Assembly: GCF_037971845.1 (NCBI RefSeq)
Contig: NZ_CP150227.1
Coordinates: 2,666,001-2,730,000 of the forward strand
Length of the DNA stretch: 64,000 bases
Origin: Paenibacillus sp. FSL R5-0766
Lineage (GTDB): Bacteria; Bacillota; Bacilli; Paenibacillales; Paenibacillaceae
Direction: 5' to 3'
Below, one piece after another: positions 1-9,037 of this stretch. The number at the start of each line of letters is the position of its first letter. The stretch's first letter is position 1. The notes beneath the pieces were generated by a model. That model did not search any database and was not told the origin of the DNA. It saw nothing but the letters and a program-made list of their open reading frames with translations. The position numbers and the translations under genes were made by a program.

Positions 1-1
1 G

Positions 2-688
2 AGTGCATCTGCAAGTGCGACCTCCTATACGGTAAACAGGTCGCTGACAGCAGCCGGACCGTATACATCTGTGGCCGCTGTATCGGGAACAAGCTATAAG
101 GATATGGCGGTATCTGCTGGAACCACCTACTACTATGTGGTGAATGCGGTTAACAGCGTTGGGAAGAGTGTGAACTCCGTTCAAGCTTCCGCAAAGGTCC
201 AGGGTGGAGGGCCGCCAGAGCCTGCTGGCAATCTGACTCTAGCCTATCGTGCAGGGGATACAAATCTGCTCGATAACCAAATGAAACCGCAGTTTGTCAT
301 TCACAACAACGGTACCTCCACAGTTAGCCTGAATGAACTGACAATTCGTTACTGGTATACAGTGGACGGGGAGAAACAACAATCCTTTTTCTGTGATTAT
401 GCACAGCTTGGAGGCAGTCAGATCAGCGGCAGCATAGTGAAACTGCCTGGACCTGTTCCTGGAGCGGACCATTATCTGGAACTGAAGTTCGGTACCGGAG
501 CAGGCGTGATCCCGGTCGGAGGAACCTCTGGGGAGATACATACCCGGTTGCACAAAGCGGACTGGTCCAATTACAGCGAAGGGGATGATTATTCCTTTAA
601 CCCGCTGCAGACCTCTTTTGCCGATTGGACCAAGGTAACTCTTTACCGGAACGGCGAGCTTGTCTGGGGAGTGGAGCCTATATCCTAA
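2..688 (+). CDS. C-terminal part of a secreted glycosidase-type protein: FnIII-like linker plus CBM3 (partial)
   Basis: The frame is open from the first base, so the gene begins outside the window; 228 residues remain. The first ~65 residues look like the end of a fibronectin type III domain (ATSYTV..., GTTYYYVVNAVNSVG). After a Gly/Pro linker (GGGPPEPAG) the last ~155 residues have the signature of a family 3 cellulose-binding module: NLTLAYRAGD, QFVIHNNGTS, LTIRYWYT, and near the end ADWSNY and NGELVWG. In known enzymes such FnIII-CBM3 tails follow a catalytic domain (GH5, GH9, GH48, GH74 and others) and hold the secreted enzyme on cellulose. Which catalytic domain is present cannot be told. 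A strong terminator follows 26 bases after the stop. Confidence 0.85.
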   Translation, partial: SASASATSYTVNRSLTAAGPYTSVAAVSGTSYKDMAVSAGTTYYYVVNAVNSVGKSVNSVQASAKVQGGGPPEPAGNLTLAYRAGDTNLLDNQMKPQFVIHNNGTSTVSLNELTIRYWYTVDGEKQQSFFCDYAQLGGSQISGSIVKLPGPVPGADHYLELKFGTGAGVIPVGGTSGEIHTRLHKADWSNYSEGDDYSFNPLQTSFADWTKVTLYRNGELVWGVEPIS

Positions 689-714
689 TTTGCTAAGTCG
701 TTATATCTAGCCTA

Positions 715-746
715 GCCGGAGATCCCAGATCTCCGGCAGTTTTTTT
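715..746 (+). terminator. Rho-independent terminator of the CBM3 protein gene
   Basis: A perfect 10-bp stem (715-724 with 728-737, GC-rich, loop of 3) is followed by AG and seven T. It lies just after the stop at 688 and well before the next gene at 890. Confidence 0.9.
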
Positions 747-889
747 AATTCAATAGAACAAATCTGTGTATCCCTATCCCGTCCCTGGCAACTGGTATCA
801 CATATCCATGCGAATGAGCCCGGCCCCGGCCGAAGCGGGGGAACTGATGGTATAATGATCTAAATAATTGCAGGGGGAGCGCTGAGGGG

Positions 890-2710
890 ATGACAAAGCC
901 CGACTGGAAGACCTTTTTGCCGCATAAGCTCAGGTATCGGCTGTTTGGTGCGTTTGTGGTGTTGATTCTGCTGCCATTCAGCGTACTTAATGTCTACAAC
1001 TATGGACAGATCGAATCTCTGGTTGAGCAAAAAATCAGCGAACAGAGCCACGAGCAACTGGTGCAGATATATGGTTCTCTGGAGGACCAGATGAGTATTG
1101 CATTCAAAACCCTGATTTTTCTGGAACAGGATTCAGCCGTAAGAAACGTCCTGACTTCTCCAGACAATCGTTCTCCGCTTGAGAATAAGTCGTTGGTGGA
1201 AGAGAAGTTCAAGATGATCAACAACAGCTTTTTTCTATATAATCCTTCCGTGTACTTCACGCTGTTAGATTTTCATGATAACGTTTACACTTCGTATTTG
1301 CCCAAAAAAGCTCTGGCCTATGGCCCTTATCGGGAACAATTTCGCAAGCATCTTGGAGAAATGACCTTCATCAAAGGCAACACTGATTCAAACTCGTTTC
1401 CATCAGAAGAGTTGCTCTACCGCTGGGATGCCCGGGATACCAACCATGTCCTGCGGGAGCTATCCTCCAGCCCGTATCTGTTGTCCCTCTATGCGTATAT
1501 GAAGGACAGTGGCGGCAAAAGGTACGGAATGGCACGGATCAGCATCGATTATTCGTACTGGTTTCAGTCTATGCTGAAGGATTCGCAGAGCAATCAGGAG
1601 TATTTCCTGATTACTGGCAATGGGGAAACGATTGCCCGCTCGTCCGAAAAAGCGGTACTTTCCCCAGATGTGACCCGGGAAATTGCACTTCATCCGGCAG
1701 AGGCCTATCTGACGGATAATGATTCAGATACGCTGATTAACTACGTATACATCGAGTCACTGGACTGGTACATGGTAAATCGTATTCCACTAGCTGTGTT
1801 GTTTACGGAGATATCGGGGCTTAAGCAGCGCTATTTTTTAACGTTTTTTGGCTTCACAGCAGCATTTGTGCTCATGGCCTTTATGATCTCGGCGACGTTC
1901 ACTCGGCCTTTATCACATCTGCAGAACCAGATGAAGGAGGTTGTACGCAAAAACCTCAAGGTCCGTATCCCTGAAGGCCGCAGCCGCGGAGAAGTGCTGG
2001 AACTGACCCGTACGTTCAATACCATGCTGGATGATGCCAATCAGATGATCAACAGACTCAAGGCGGAAGAACGCCAGAAGGAAGCGGTACATTTTCATAT
2101 GCTCCTGGCCCAGATGAATCCGCACTTTCTCCTGAATACATTGAATACAATGAAATGGAGTGCGATCCGCAGCGGAAATGAAGAGATCTCCGAAATGTGT
2201 GTTTCCTTGGGCAAATTACTGGAGGTCAGCCTGAATTCACAGGTTGAATTGGTATACCTGAAGGATGAGATCGAGTTGGTTCAAGCCTACCTTCATATTC
2301 AGCGGATTCGTTACCGCGATAGTTTTGAGGTGACTTGTGAATTTGACGATAAACTGGAGTATGCGCTCGTGCCCAAGCTGAGTTTGCAGCCACTGGTGGA
2401 GAATGCCATTCACCACGGTGTTGGGCCACTGGAACAGCTTGGTCAGATCCGCATTGGAATTTATAGGCAAGACACAGGAAAGCTGATGCTGGAGGTGGCA
2501 GACAACGGAATTGGAATGGAGGAATCCCGGCGTCAGCAGATGACCCGCACACGTCCGGGGATCGGCCTGTCTAACCTTAAGGAACGATTGCGATTATTGT
2601 TCAAAGGCCAAAGTGCACTTGAAGTGATTGATACCAAGCCGGGGACATTAGTGAGGTTCAGCATTCCTTTTTTATTGTCGACGCCTTACTTACAGAAGCG
2701 GTCAGACTAG
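890..2710 (+). CDS. YesM/LytS-type sensor histidine kinase
   Basis: This 606-residue membrane sensor kinase phosphorylates the response regulator encoded next (2893-3744). A first membrane segment at about residues 20-40 is followed by a ~260-residue extracytoplasmic region (dCache-like by size), a second membrane segment near 310-330 and a HAMP region (TRPLSHLQNQMKEV). The His_kinase box is QMNPHFLLNTLN with H412, followed by an HATPase domain with PLVENAIHHGV (N505), DNGIGM and GIGLSNLKERL. This PHFLxN arrangement defines the YesM/LytS class, which in Bacillus and Paenibacillus usually pairs with YesN-type AraC regulators and controls sugar transporters. Start chosen for the GGGGG-rich SD about 8 bases upstream. 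A 160-bp palindromic element separates it from its partner gene. Confidence 0.92.
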   Translation: MTKPDWKTFLPHKLRYRLFGAFVVLILLPFSVLNVYNYGQIESLVEQKISEQSHEQLVQIYGSLEDQMSIAFKTLIFLEQDSAVRNVLTSPDNRSPLENKSLVEEKFKMINNSFFLYNPSVYFTLLDFHDNVYTSYLPKKALAYGPYREQFRKHLGEMTFIKGNTDSNSFPSEELLYRWDARDTNHVLRELSSSPYLLSLYAYMKDSGGKRYGMARISIDYSYWFQSMLKDSQSNQEYFLITGNGETIARSSEKAVLSPDVTREIALHPAEAYLTDNDSDTLINYVYIESLDWYMVNRIPLAVLFTEISGLKQRYFLTFFGFTAAFVLMAFMISATFTRPLSHLQNQMKEVVRKNLKVRIPEGRSRGEVLELTRTFNTMLDDANQMINRLKAEERQKEAVHFHMLLAQMNPHFLLNTLNTMKWSAIRSGNEEISEMCVSLGKLLEVSLNSQVELVYLKDEIELVQAYLHIQRIRYRDSFEVTCEFDDKLEYALVPKLSLQPLVENAIHHGVGPLEQLGQIRIGIYRQDTGKLMLEVADNGIGMEESRRQQMTRTRPGIGLSNLKERLRLLFKGQSALEVIDTKPGTLVRFSIPFLLSTPYLQKRSD

Positions 2711-2870
2711 GGCGTGTCTGAAAACTCCGAAGGAAGCAGATTTTGCTGAATTTTCGTTCCGAGCAAGGAAGTTTTCCGCAGGCGTGCCGAGGCACGTCAA
2801 GGGAAAGTGACGAAGCATGGGGCGAAAAGGCGGTAAAAGATGCACTTCGCGAGTTTTGAGAAACGCCCTA
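2708..2870. repeat. MITE-like palindromic element flanked by TA
   Basis: Ends are imperfect inverted repeats of about 20 bp: 2708-2727 (TAGGGCGTGTCTGAAAACTC) and 2851-2870, its reverse complement with two mismatches. Both outermost dinucleotides are TA, as expected for elements moved by IS630/Tc1-mariner-like transposases. The 160-bp interior has no convincing reading frame. It fills the whole gap between the sensor kinase stop and the regulator's SD. No second copy was found in this window, so mobility is inferred from structure only. Confidence 0.6.
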
Positions 2871-2892
2871 CGACTGGAGAGGGGAATCTGGC

Positions 2893-3744
2893 ATGTGGAA
2901 AGTATTACTTGTAGAGGATGAGGTATTCGTACGAGAGTCGGTGAGAGAGATTATTTCCTGGGAAGAGCTGGGCTTCACGGTCATCGGAGAATCCGGTAAC
3001 GGGACCGAAGCGCTGGCGATGATTATACAGGATACACCGGATCTGGTACTGACCGATATTGTCATGCCAGGTATGGATGGTCTGGAATTACTCAAACAGA
3101 CCCGTCAGGCCGGGTTAAAAACCAAGTTTGTCATGCTCACCTGTATGGGGGAGTTCGAATATGTACGCCGTGCAATGGAATACGGGGCTTCCAATTATAT
3201 TTTGAAGCTGTCGATGAGTGTGAATTCACTGCGTGATACACTTCGTAAAGTAAGTGCAGAACTGGGAGCTTCGGCGGAAGTCCGAACGGAGGCAGACCAT
3301 CATGAAGTGCCACCTTCCACACCGGTTATAACATCAACGCCTGATTTGCCTAATTCTCTTACGGTCTCTTCTGCGCCCTCACCTGAACCTGATCTTCCAT
3401 TTACACCTGTTCGCGAGCCGATTGTGAAGCATCCGGAGATTAGCAAAATAATTCAGTATATCGGACAGCATTACGACCAGGACATTACCGTCAAATCCAT
3501 GTCACGATATGTGATGATGGGCGAGAATTATGTGAGTGCTTTGTTCAAAAAGAAAACCGGTCATACCCTGATTCATTACCTGCATGGGGTACGGATGGAG
3601 AAAGCGGCTGAATACTTGCGTGAGACGGACCTTCCTGTACAGGAGATTGGTTACCGGGTAGGGTTCGGAAGTGATAATTATTTCATCAAAATATTCAAGC
3701 GTTGGACCGGTTGCACGCCCAGCCAGTATCGCCATCGTTCGTGA
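2893..3744 (+). CDS. YesN-type response regulator, REC + AraC DNA-binding domain
   Basis: A 283-residue regulator. REC domain at 1-120 with the acidic pair in LVEDE, phospho-acceptor D55 in LVLTDIVMPGMDG, T in VMLTCMGEFEY and K in NYILKL. The usual proline after that lysine is leucine here, a minor departure. A ~55-residue Ser/Pro/Thr-rich linker leads to an AraC-type double helix-turn-helix (about 185-283: SRYVMMGENYVSALFKK, EIGYRVGFGSDNYFIKIFKRWTG). Genes of this class respond to an adjacent YesM kinase and activate transporter genes, here most likely the binding protein and permeases downstream. SD GGAGAGGGG precedes the ATG. Confidence 0.92.
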   Translation: MWKVLLVEDEVFVRESVREIISWEELGFTVIGESGNGTEALAMIIQDTPDLVLTDIVMPGMDGLELLKQTRQAGLKTKFVMLTCMGEFEYVRRAMEYGASNYILKLSMSVNSLRDTLRKVSAELGASAEVRTEADHHEVPPSTPVITSTPDLPNSLTVSSAPSPEPDLPFTPVREPIVKHPEISKIIQYIGQHYDQDITVKSMSRYVMMGENYVSALFKKKTGHTLIHYLHGVRMEKAAEYLRETDLPVQEIGYRVGFGSDNYFIKIFKRWTGCTPSQYRHRS

Positions 3745-3912
3745 CTCACAGGATGAGTAGAAGGAATATGTGTACCGAGTGCTCAGGCAAACACAAGTAA
3801 ATCCGTATTTTTGTTCAATCCGAATCATGGATATGTATCTTATGAACCCAGCAAGGTCCCTGCTACGATGTAACGGAAGGTACACTTCAATTCAGGGAGG
3901 TCATGTGACCAG

Positions 3913-5229
3913 ATGAGAATCAAAAAAGGATTAACGGGGTTAATCGTAGGTGCGCTGATGCTGGGATTGCTTGCCGGCTGTGTAGGTAAAAATGAGACGA
4001 ACGGTGGGGATAACGGAGGTGGAGCGGCAGAGGGAAAAGTGAAGCTCACCATGTGGGGCGCGGTGCCGCCCGAGAATGGTCCACAGGAAGTGGTGGATAC
4101 CTGGAATGCGGAGCATCCTGATATTCAGGTGGAATATGTGCGGTTTGTGAATGACGATGATGGCAACCTGAAGCTGGATACGGCGCTGTCCACCGGGCAG
4201 AACGTTGACCTGTATGTCAACTATACCCTTACAAATCTGGATAAACGCATCAAGGGCGGTACAGCACTGGATCTGGGCGAGTTCACCGACTACAACATTG
4301 ATGAGAAAATGGGTGAAGATGCGGCTTCCTGGAAAGTGGACGGAAAATATTACGGGATGCCAACCAAGAAAAACGCTGCCTTCTTCGCTTTAAATATGAA
4401 AGCGCTTGATCAGGCCGGACTGAGTGTACCGAAAGCCTGGACATGGGATGAAGCCCGTGAATATGCACTCAAACTGAAGACAGCTGGCTTCAAGTACGGA
4501 TTGGTGCAGCATACCGCTTCCTATGTAGACCCGCTCGATTCCGTTCTGGTGAAGAACGGTTATGTTAAGGCAGACGGTTCTTCCAACCTCGATGATCCGC
4601 TCGTTACCAAATGGCTGGAGACGTTGAACGGGATGATGAAGGAGGATGCAACCACGCCTCCACTCGGGGAGCAGCTGACTTCCAAAATGCCGGTGGAAAA
4701 CATGTTCCTTGGCGGTGAGTCTGCCATGATTAATATCGGCGAATGGCTGATCCGCACATCCAACAATATGACCGAGTTCCCGCGGGATTGGAAAATCGCC
4801 TTTGCCCCTGTACCGAGATTGGCTGCACAAGAAGCAGATATGGTGAAGAGTGGAGGACTTGGTGACTTTATTGCGATCAATTCCAAGTCGAAAAATAAAG
4901 AAGCCGCATGGGAGTTCCTGAAATGGTACGCCGATGGGGGAATGATGCCGATGGCTGCGGGTGGACGTTTGCCTTCCTCCAATGCCGTTGATCAACAGAC
5001 TGCGATCGATCATCTGCTGGGCGATTATGCCGATTCTTATGATAAAGAGTCTCTGGAATTTGTGTTGTACGGTGACGAGACACCTACGTTTGTCCGCAGC
5101 ATTGCGCAGGAAGTGGTCGATCTGCGTGCACAGGAGTATGAAAAGTTCTTCCTTGGTAACCAGACTGCCGAAGTAACGGTACAGAACATGGTCAAACGCC
5201 ATAATGACTGGCTGAAGCAGAATCAATAG
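3913..5229 (+). CDS. Extracellular sugar-binding lipoprotein of a CUT1 ABC transporter
   Basis: A 438-residue family 1 solute-binding protein. The N-terminus is a lipoprotein signal (MRIKKGLTG..., lipobox LLAGC with C23), so it is tethered outside the membrane. The mature part begins VKLTMWGAVPP and contains the usual long-sugar-binder features (DLYVNYTLTNLDKRI, GGESAMINIGEWLI, AAWEFLKWYADGG). It would deliver an oligosaccharide to the permeases at 5439 and 6338. SD GGGAGG precedes the ATG. A terminator directly follows and probably keeps the binding protein in excess over the permeases. Substrate unknown; the CBM3 protein upstream hints at plant polysaccharide fragments, which is inference only. 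Confidence 0.92.
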   Translation: MRIKKGLTGLIVGALMLGLLAGCVGKNETNGGDNGGGAAEGKVKLTMWGAVPPENGPQEVVDTWNAEHPDIQVEYVRFVNDDDGNLKLDTALSTGQNVDLYVNYTLTNLDKRIKGGTALDLGEFTDYNIDEKMGEDAASWKVDGKYYGMPTKKNAAFFALNMKALDQAGLSVPKAWTWDEAREYALKLKTAGFKYGLVQHTASYVDPLDSVLVKNGYVKADGSSNLDDPLVTKWLETLNGMMKEDATTPPLGEQLTSKMPVENMFLGGESAMINIGEWLIRTSNNMTEFPRDWKIAFAPVPRLAAQEADMVKSGGLGDFIAINSKSKNKEAAWEFLKWYADGGMMPMAAGGRLPSSNAVDQQTAIDHLLGDYADSYDKESLEFVLYGDETPTFVRSIAQEVVDLRAQEYEKFFLGNQTAEVTVQNMVKRHNDWLKQNQ

Positions 5230-5254
5230 ATTGCAAAAGTAATGAGTTCAAAGG

Positions 5255-5279
5255 CCGTCCCCAATGGGACGGTTTTTTC
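5255..5279 (+). terminator. Terminator or attenuator between binding protein and permease genes
   Basis: A 7-bp GC-rich stem (CCGTCCC/GGGACGG, loop CAAT) is followed by six T. The position between binding protein and permeases is typical of partial terminators that set subunit ratios. Confidence 0.8.
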
Positions 5280-5438
5280 TATATAAGCAATAGAACAATT
5301 CCATGTTATTTCTCTCCCGAAAGGCACTGCCGAAATACATATATCTGTGATATCAGGTACAGGGTTATGTTCCTTAAATGTTAGAGGACATCTTGTTATG
5401 CTTAATTCCAGAACAGATGTTAAGGAGTGGGGGAGCAT

Positions 5439-6320
5439 ATGCATAAATCCTGGATGAAACGGCAGAGCAGACTCGGGTATCTGTTTATTGGGCCCAATAT
5501 GATTGGCGTGCTGTTGTTTTTTATTATACCGGCTGTCTATTCGTTCTATCTCATGTTCACTGATTACAAATTCATGAGCCCGGAGACGAATTTCGTCGGG
5601 CTGGACAATATCCGCCGGATGTTGAATGATGATCTGTTTGGCGTGGCGCTGCGAAATACATTTGTATTTCTGTTAGCGGTTCCGGTATCGATGGGGTTGG
5701 CATTTATCGTAGCTGTGGCGCTGAATAAGTCGGTGTACTGGCAAAAAACGCTGCGTGCCCTCTATTTCATGCCCTATATCACCAGCGGTGTTGCCATTGC
5801 TTTTGTCTGGATGCTGCTGTTCCAGCCAACATCGGGGCCAATTAATGGTTTCTTGCGCGGAATCGGTATTACGAACCCTCCCGGCTGGTTATCAACAACC
5901 GAATGGTCCATGTATGCGATTGATATCATCTGGATCTGGTTCATGCTGGGTTACAACATGATTATTTATCTGGCCGCTTTGCAGGAAATTCCGGAGGAAC
6001 TGGTTGAGGCTGCACGGATAGATGGAGCCCGTCCATGGCAGACGATACGCCAAGTGATTTGGCCTCTTGTGAGTCCAACTACCTTTTTGCTGCTGATTAC
6101 CGGGCTGATTATGACCATCAAAAACTTTGGTATCATTCAAGCGATTACCCAGGGTGGGCCGGGGAACAGTACAACCGTCCTGTCGCTGTTTATCTACCAG
6201 AATGCCTTCCGCTACTACGAGATGGGCTACGCTGCTGCCATTAGCTGGGCACTCTTTGCCATCATTATGGTCTTCACTGTTTTGCAGTGGCTCGGTCAGA
6301 AACGTTGGGTTCACTATTAA
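5439..6320 (+). CDS. CUT1 sugar ABC transporter permease (MalF-like)
   Basis: A 293-residue integral membrane protein with about six membrane segments. The EAA loop that contacts the ATPase is visible as EELVEAARIDGARPWQTIRQVIWPLV. The first segment (YLFIGPNMIGVLLFFIIPAVYSF) is typical of MalF/UgpA/LacF-like permeases. The ATG at 5439 is chosen because AAGGAG lies 11 bases upstream; an in-frame GTG at 5427 overlaps that SD. The partner permease begins 17 bases after the stop. No ATPase gene is present; CUT1 systems in this group often share an MsmX-type ATPase encoded elsewhere. Confidence 0.92.
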   Translation: MHKSWMKRQSRLGYLFIGPNMIGVLLFFIIPAVYSFYLMFTDYKFMSPETNFVGLDNIRRMLNDDLFGVALRNTFVFLLAVPVSMGLAFIVAVALNKSVYWQKTLRALYFMPYITSGVAIAFVWMLLFQPTSGPINGFLRGIGITNPPGWLSTTEWSMYAIDIIWIWFMLGYNMIIYLAALQEIPEELVEAARIDGARPWQTIRQVIWPLVSPTTFLLLITGLIMTIKNFGIIQAITQGGPGNSTTVLSLFIYQNAFRYYEMGYAAAISWALFAIIMVFTVLQWLGQKRWVHY

Positions 6321-6337
6321 GGAGGGGAGGGATCGTT

Positions 6338-7234
6338 ATGGAGAAACAAATTGCCGCGAATGCGAAGCCCACAGCTCCACATTCACCTAAAGTTAAAGTC
6401 CGCATGGAGTCCTTGAGCCAGATTCGAAAAATCATACTGACAATTCTGATGTCCGGGTTTGCCCTGCTGATGATTATGCCGTTCATCTGGATGATCAGCA
6501 CGTCGTTCAAATCTCCTGCGGACGTATTCACCTATCCCATCCAGTGGATACCCTCCAGCCTGAACTGGGAGCATCATATTAAGGTCTGGAGCGGAGCGGA
6601 TACCTTTGCGACATATTATCTGAACTCGTTGAAAATATCGCTAATTAGCACGATCGGAGCTGTATTTCTCTCAGCTTTTGCCGCTTATGGCTTCGCACGG
6701 ATTCAATTCAAAGGTCGGGAGACATTGTTCCTGATCTATCTCTCAATGATGATGGTGCCGCCGCAGGTGCTCTTTGTACCGAAGTTTCTGATGTTTGAAT
6801 GGGTCGGCATATATAATACGCACTGGGCATTGATCCTGCCCGGAATGTTCACGATCTTTGGGGTGTTTATGCTGCGGCAATTCTTCCTGTCAGTGCCTTC
6901 AGAGATCTCGGAAGCGGCGTTCATCGACGGTGCCGGTCACCTGCGCATATTCTTCAGGTTGATTCTGCCCTTGGCGAAGCCTGCGCTGGCTACCCTGGCG
7001 ATTATCGATTTCTCCTGGCACTGGAATGACTATGAGAATGCGCTAGTGTTCCTGATCGACAAAGACCTGTACACTGTGCCGCTCGGACTGCAGAACTTTA
7101 TTCTGGAGAACAATGTGGATTACAACGGCATGATGGCCGCTGCCACGGCAGGCATTATTCCGATGATCATCGTTTTTCTCGTGGGTCAGCATTATATCAT
7201 CCAAGGCGTGGCCGGAAGTGCTGTGAAGGGCTGA
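6338..7234 (+). CDS. CUT1 sugar ABC transporter permease (MalG-like)
   Basis: A 298-residue partner permease. After a ~45-residue cytoplasmic N-terminus come about six membrane segments. The EAA motif reads SEISEAAFIDGAGHLRIFFRLILPL. The C-terminal stretch ends HYIIQGVAGSAVKG, the conserved MalG-type tail. The ATG at 6338 follows the strong SD AAGGAGGGGAGGG; a longer in-frame GTG inside the previous gene has no SD. With the gene at 5439 it forms the channel for the sugar delivered by the lipoprotein at 3913. Confidence 0.92.
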   Translation: MEKQIAANAKPTAPHSPKVKVRMESLSQIRKIILTILMSGFALLMIMPFIWMISTSFKSPADVFTYPIQWIPSSLNWEHHIKVWSGADTFATYYLNSLKISLISTIGAVFLSAFAAYGFARIQFKGRETLFLIYLSMMMVPPQVLFVPKFLMFEWVGIYNTHWALILPGMFTIFGVFMLRQFFLSVPSEISEAAFIDGAGHLRIFFRLILPLAKPALATLAIIDFSWHWNDYENALVFLIDKDLYTVPLGLQNFILENNVDYNGMMAAATAGIIPMIIVFLVGQHYIIQGVAGSAVKG

Positions 7235-7262
7235 AGCTGCTGTCACTGTGATCCCATATAAT

Positions 7263-7306
7263 AACCCTTTTGCTGAACGAAGAGATTTTCGCGGCAGAAG
7301 GGTTTT
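7263..7306 (+). terminator. Terminator of the sugar transporter operon
   Basis: An 11-bp stem (7263-7273 with 7294-7304, one G-T pair) with a 20-base loop ends in TTTT, 28 bases after the permease stop. Confidence 0.75.
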
Positions 7307-7423
7307 CTGTTGAAAGGGAGAGTAACTTATCTTCTCCAATACAATAGTTCAAACTTCGTATATAATTAACAATGACATATGATGCTGTATGACTACATAA
7401 CTATCGCGAGGTGCACTAGACTT

Positions 7424-7972
7424 ATGCCAACCATCTACGACTTTACCGTAACCAGAACCAGTGGAGAGCGTTTCCCGCTCTATCAATATGAAGGAAAACC
7501 TGTGCTCATCGTAAACACGGCAAGTAAATGTAAATATACGCACCAGTTTGATGACATGCAGAAGCTGTATGACCAGTACAAGGATCAAGGGCTTCAGATT
7601 ATTGGTTTCCCATGTAACCAGTTTGCAGAGCAAGAGCCTGGAAGCAGTTCGGAAGCGGAATCGTTTTGCCAGATTAACTATGGTGTGAAATTTCCGATGT
7701 TCTCCAAACTGGATGTGAATGGAGAAGCGGCGCACCCGCTCTACGACTTTTTGAAAAGATCAGGGCCTTTTGCTGGCTTTGATGAAACAGATATACAGGC
7801 CAAATTATTGAAATTAATGGTGGCTGAGAAGGCACCAGAATGGTTACACGGCGATGCAATCAAATGGAATTTCACGAAATTCCTGATTGATGCAGAGGGT
7901 CGTGTGGTCAGACGCTTCGAACCTATCGACTCCATCGACGAGATTCAAGAGAGTATTAAACAGCTTCTATAA
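7424..7972 (+). CDS. gpx: Glutathione peroxidase-family thiol peroxidase (copy 1)
   Basis: A 182-residue protein of the GPx family, cytoplasmic (no signal). The peroxidatic cysteine is C36 in NTASKCKYT, where animal enzymes have selenocysteine. Other family blocks are GFPCNQF, QEPGSSSE and WNFTKFLID, which supply the Gln, Trp and Asn of the catalytic tetrad. Bacterial Cys-type homologues reduce peroxides and are usually recycled by thioredoxin rather than glutathione. The ATG at 7424 has GAGGT about 11 bases upstream; an upstream ATG at 7379 lacks an SD. A paralogue lies at 48930-49484. Confidence 0.93.
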   Translation: MPTIYDFTVTRTSGERFPLYQYEGKPVLIVNTASKCKYTHQFDDMQKLYDQYKDQGLQIIGFPCNQFAEQEPGSSSEAESFCQINYGVKFPMFSKLDVNGEAAHPLYDFLKRSGPFAGFDETDIQAKLLKLMVAEKAPEWLHGDAIKWNFTKFLIDAEGRVVRRFEPIDSIDEIQESIKQLL

Positions 7973-8037
7973 TTTCACTTTCATATATCCTACAGGGGCA
8001 TGACACAAATCGTATCCCTCTTCCGAACAGGAGGTGC

Positions 8038-8901
8038 ATGAATGTGCCGAGCATGATGCAATTTAGTGCTTCACTGGAGTATAGTTACCGATCCACCAGC
8101 ACGTTTAACCCAGGCAAGACAGATGGATTCCACTCACATCCACATTATGAGATATATTATTTTCATGATGGAGAATGTACTTACATCATAGGGGACCGGG
8201 TATATAACCTGGAGCCGGGCGATCTGGTGCTGATGCATGGCTTGACTCTTCATCGACCGCATCCGAAACCAGGCAGTGCTTATGAGCGAAGCACACTGCA
8301 TTTTGATCCGTCTGCAATCCGCAGCAGCTTGCATCCGGACCGTATGGTTGAGGTCCTGAGACCATTTGAAGAACTCAGAAACTGTCGGGTCAATCTGAAG
8401 GGAGATAACCGCTCTGAATTCGAAGCTCTATTGCATGATCTTCATCGTCTGTCTCAAAGTCAGAGCAATTTCAGGCAAGAGCGAATGAATGTCAGACTGT
8501 GTGATCTGTTGTATTTTGTAGCAGAGATCTGCCAGGGTGATGTCCAGGAACAACTTCCCTCATCGGAGAGAGAGCGGCATGTCCAACACATTATTCGTTA
8601 TGTGGATACCCATTATATGAAGGACATTGGTCTGGATGATTTGGCACTGGAATTACATCTGTCCAAGCCATATCTGGCAGGTATGTTTAAGGAAATGACA
8701 GGTTTGACGATATTTAAATATCTGTATGACCGTCGCATCAATCAGGCGAAGCTTTTGTTTCAGTTTCAGCCTGAGATCACCGTGACAGAAGCAAGTCGAT
8801 TGTCCGGTTTCAAACGCCTTTCGCATTTTAGTCGGATGTTCAAACAAAGTGTGGGATGTTCGCCTGATCTGTACCGTACCCAATTGCATCGCCAATCATA
8901 G
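8038..8901 (+). CDS. AraC-family regulator with N-terminal cupin domain
   Basis: A 287-residue transcription factor. Residues ~20-95 form a cupin sensor (FHSHPHYEIYYFHDGECTYIIG, LEPGDLVLMHGLTLHRP), the type that binds small sugars. The C-terminal ~100 residues form the AraC double HTH (LDDLALELHLSKPYLAGMFKEMTG and TEASRLSGFKRLSHFSRMFK). Start ATG 8038 follows the SD CAGGAGG. It stands alone between a peroxidase gene and a small ORF, so the target is not evident. A terminator follows. Confidence 0.9.
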   Translation: MNVPSMMQFSASLEYSYRSTSTFNPGKTDGFHSHPHYEIYYFHDGECTYIIGDRVYNLEPGDLVLMHGLTLHRPHPKPGSAYERSTLHFDPSAIRSSLHPDRMVEVLRPFEELRNCRVNLKGDNRSEFEALLHDLHRLSQSQSNFRQERMNVRLCDLLYFVAEICQGDVQEQLPSSERERHVQHIIRYVDTHYMKDIGLDDLALELHLSKPYLAGMFKEMTGLTIFKYLYDRRINQAKLLFQFQPEITVTEASRLSGFKRLSHFSRMFKQSVGCSPDLYRTQLHRQS

Positions 8902-8913
8902 AAGTCTTCTTTG

Positions 8914-8944
8914 AGCTGACCAGCTTGTCTGGTTGGCTTTTTTT
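8914..8944 (+). terminator. Terminator of the AraC regulator gene
   Basis: A 10-bp stem with two G-T pairs (8914-8923 with 8929-8938) is followed by a run of seven T, 13 bases after the stop. Confidence 0.8.
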
Positions 8945-9037
8945 GTTGATTTTCGTTTGAGGAATGCATACCACTGTGTTTAGAGGACACGCAGAACAGG
9001 TAAAGAAAGGTAATGAACCCAGAGGAGGCGAATATGA

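Noticed and set aside
4390..5226. 278-codon ORF on the - strand
   Set aside because: It is a shadow of the sugar-binding lipoprotein gene, whose motifs and SD are clear; the antisense product resembles nothing.
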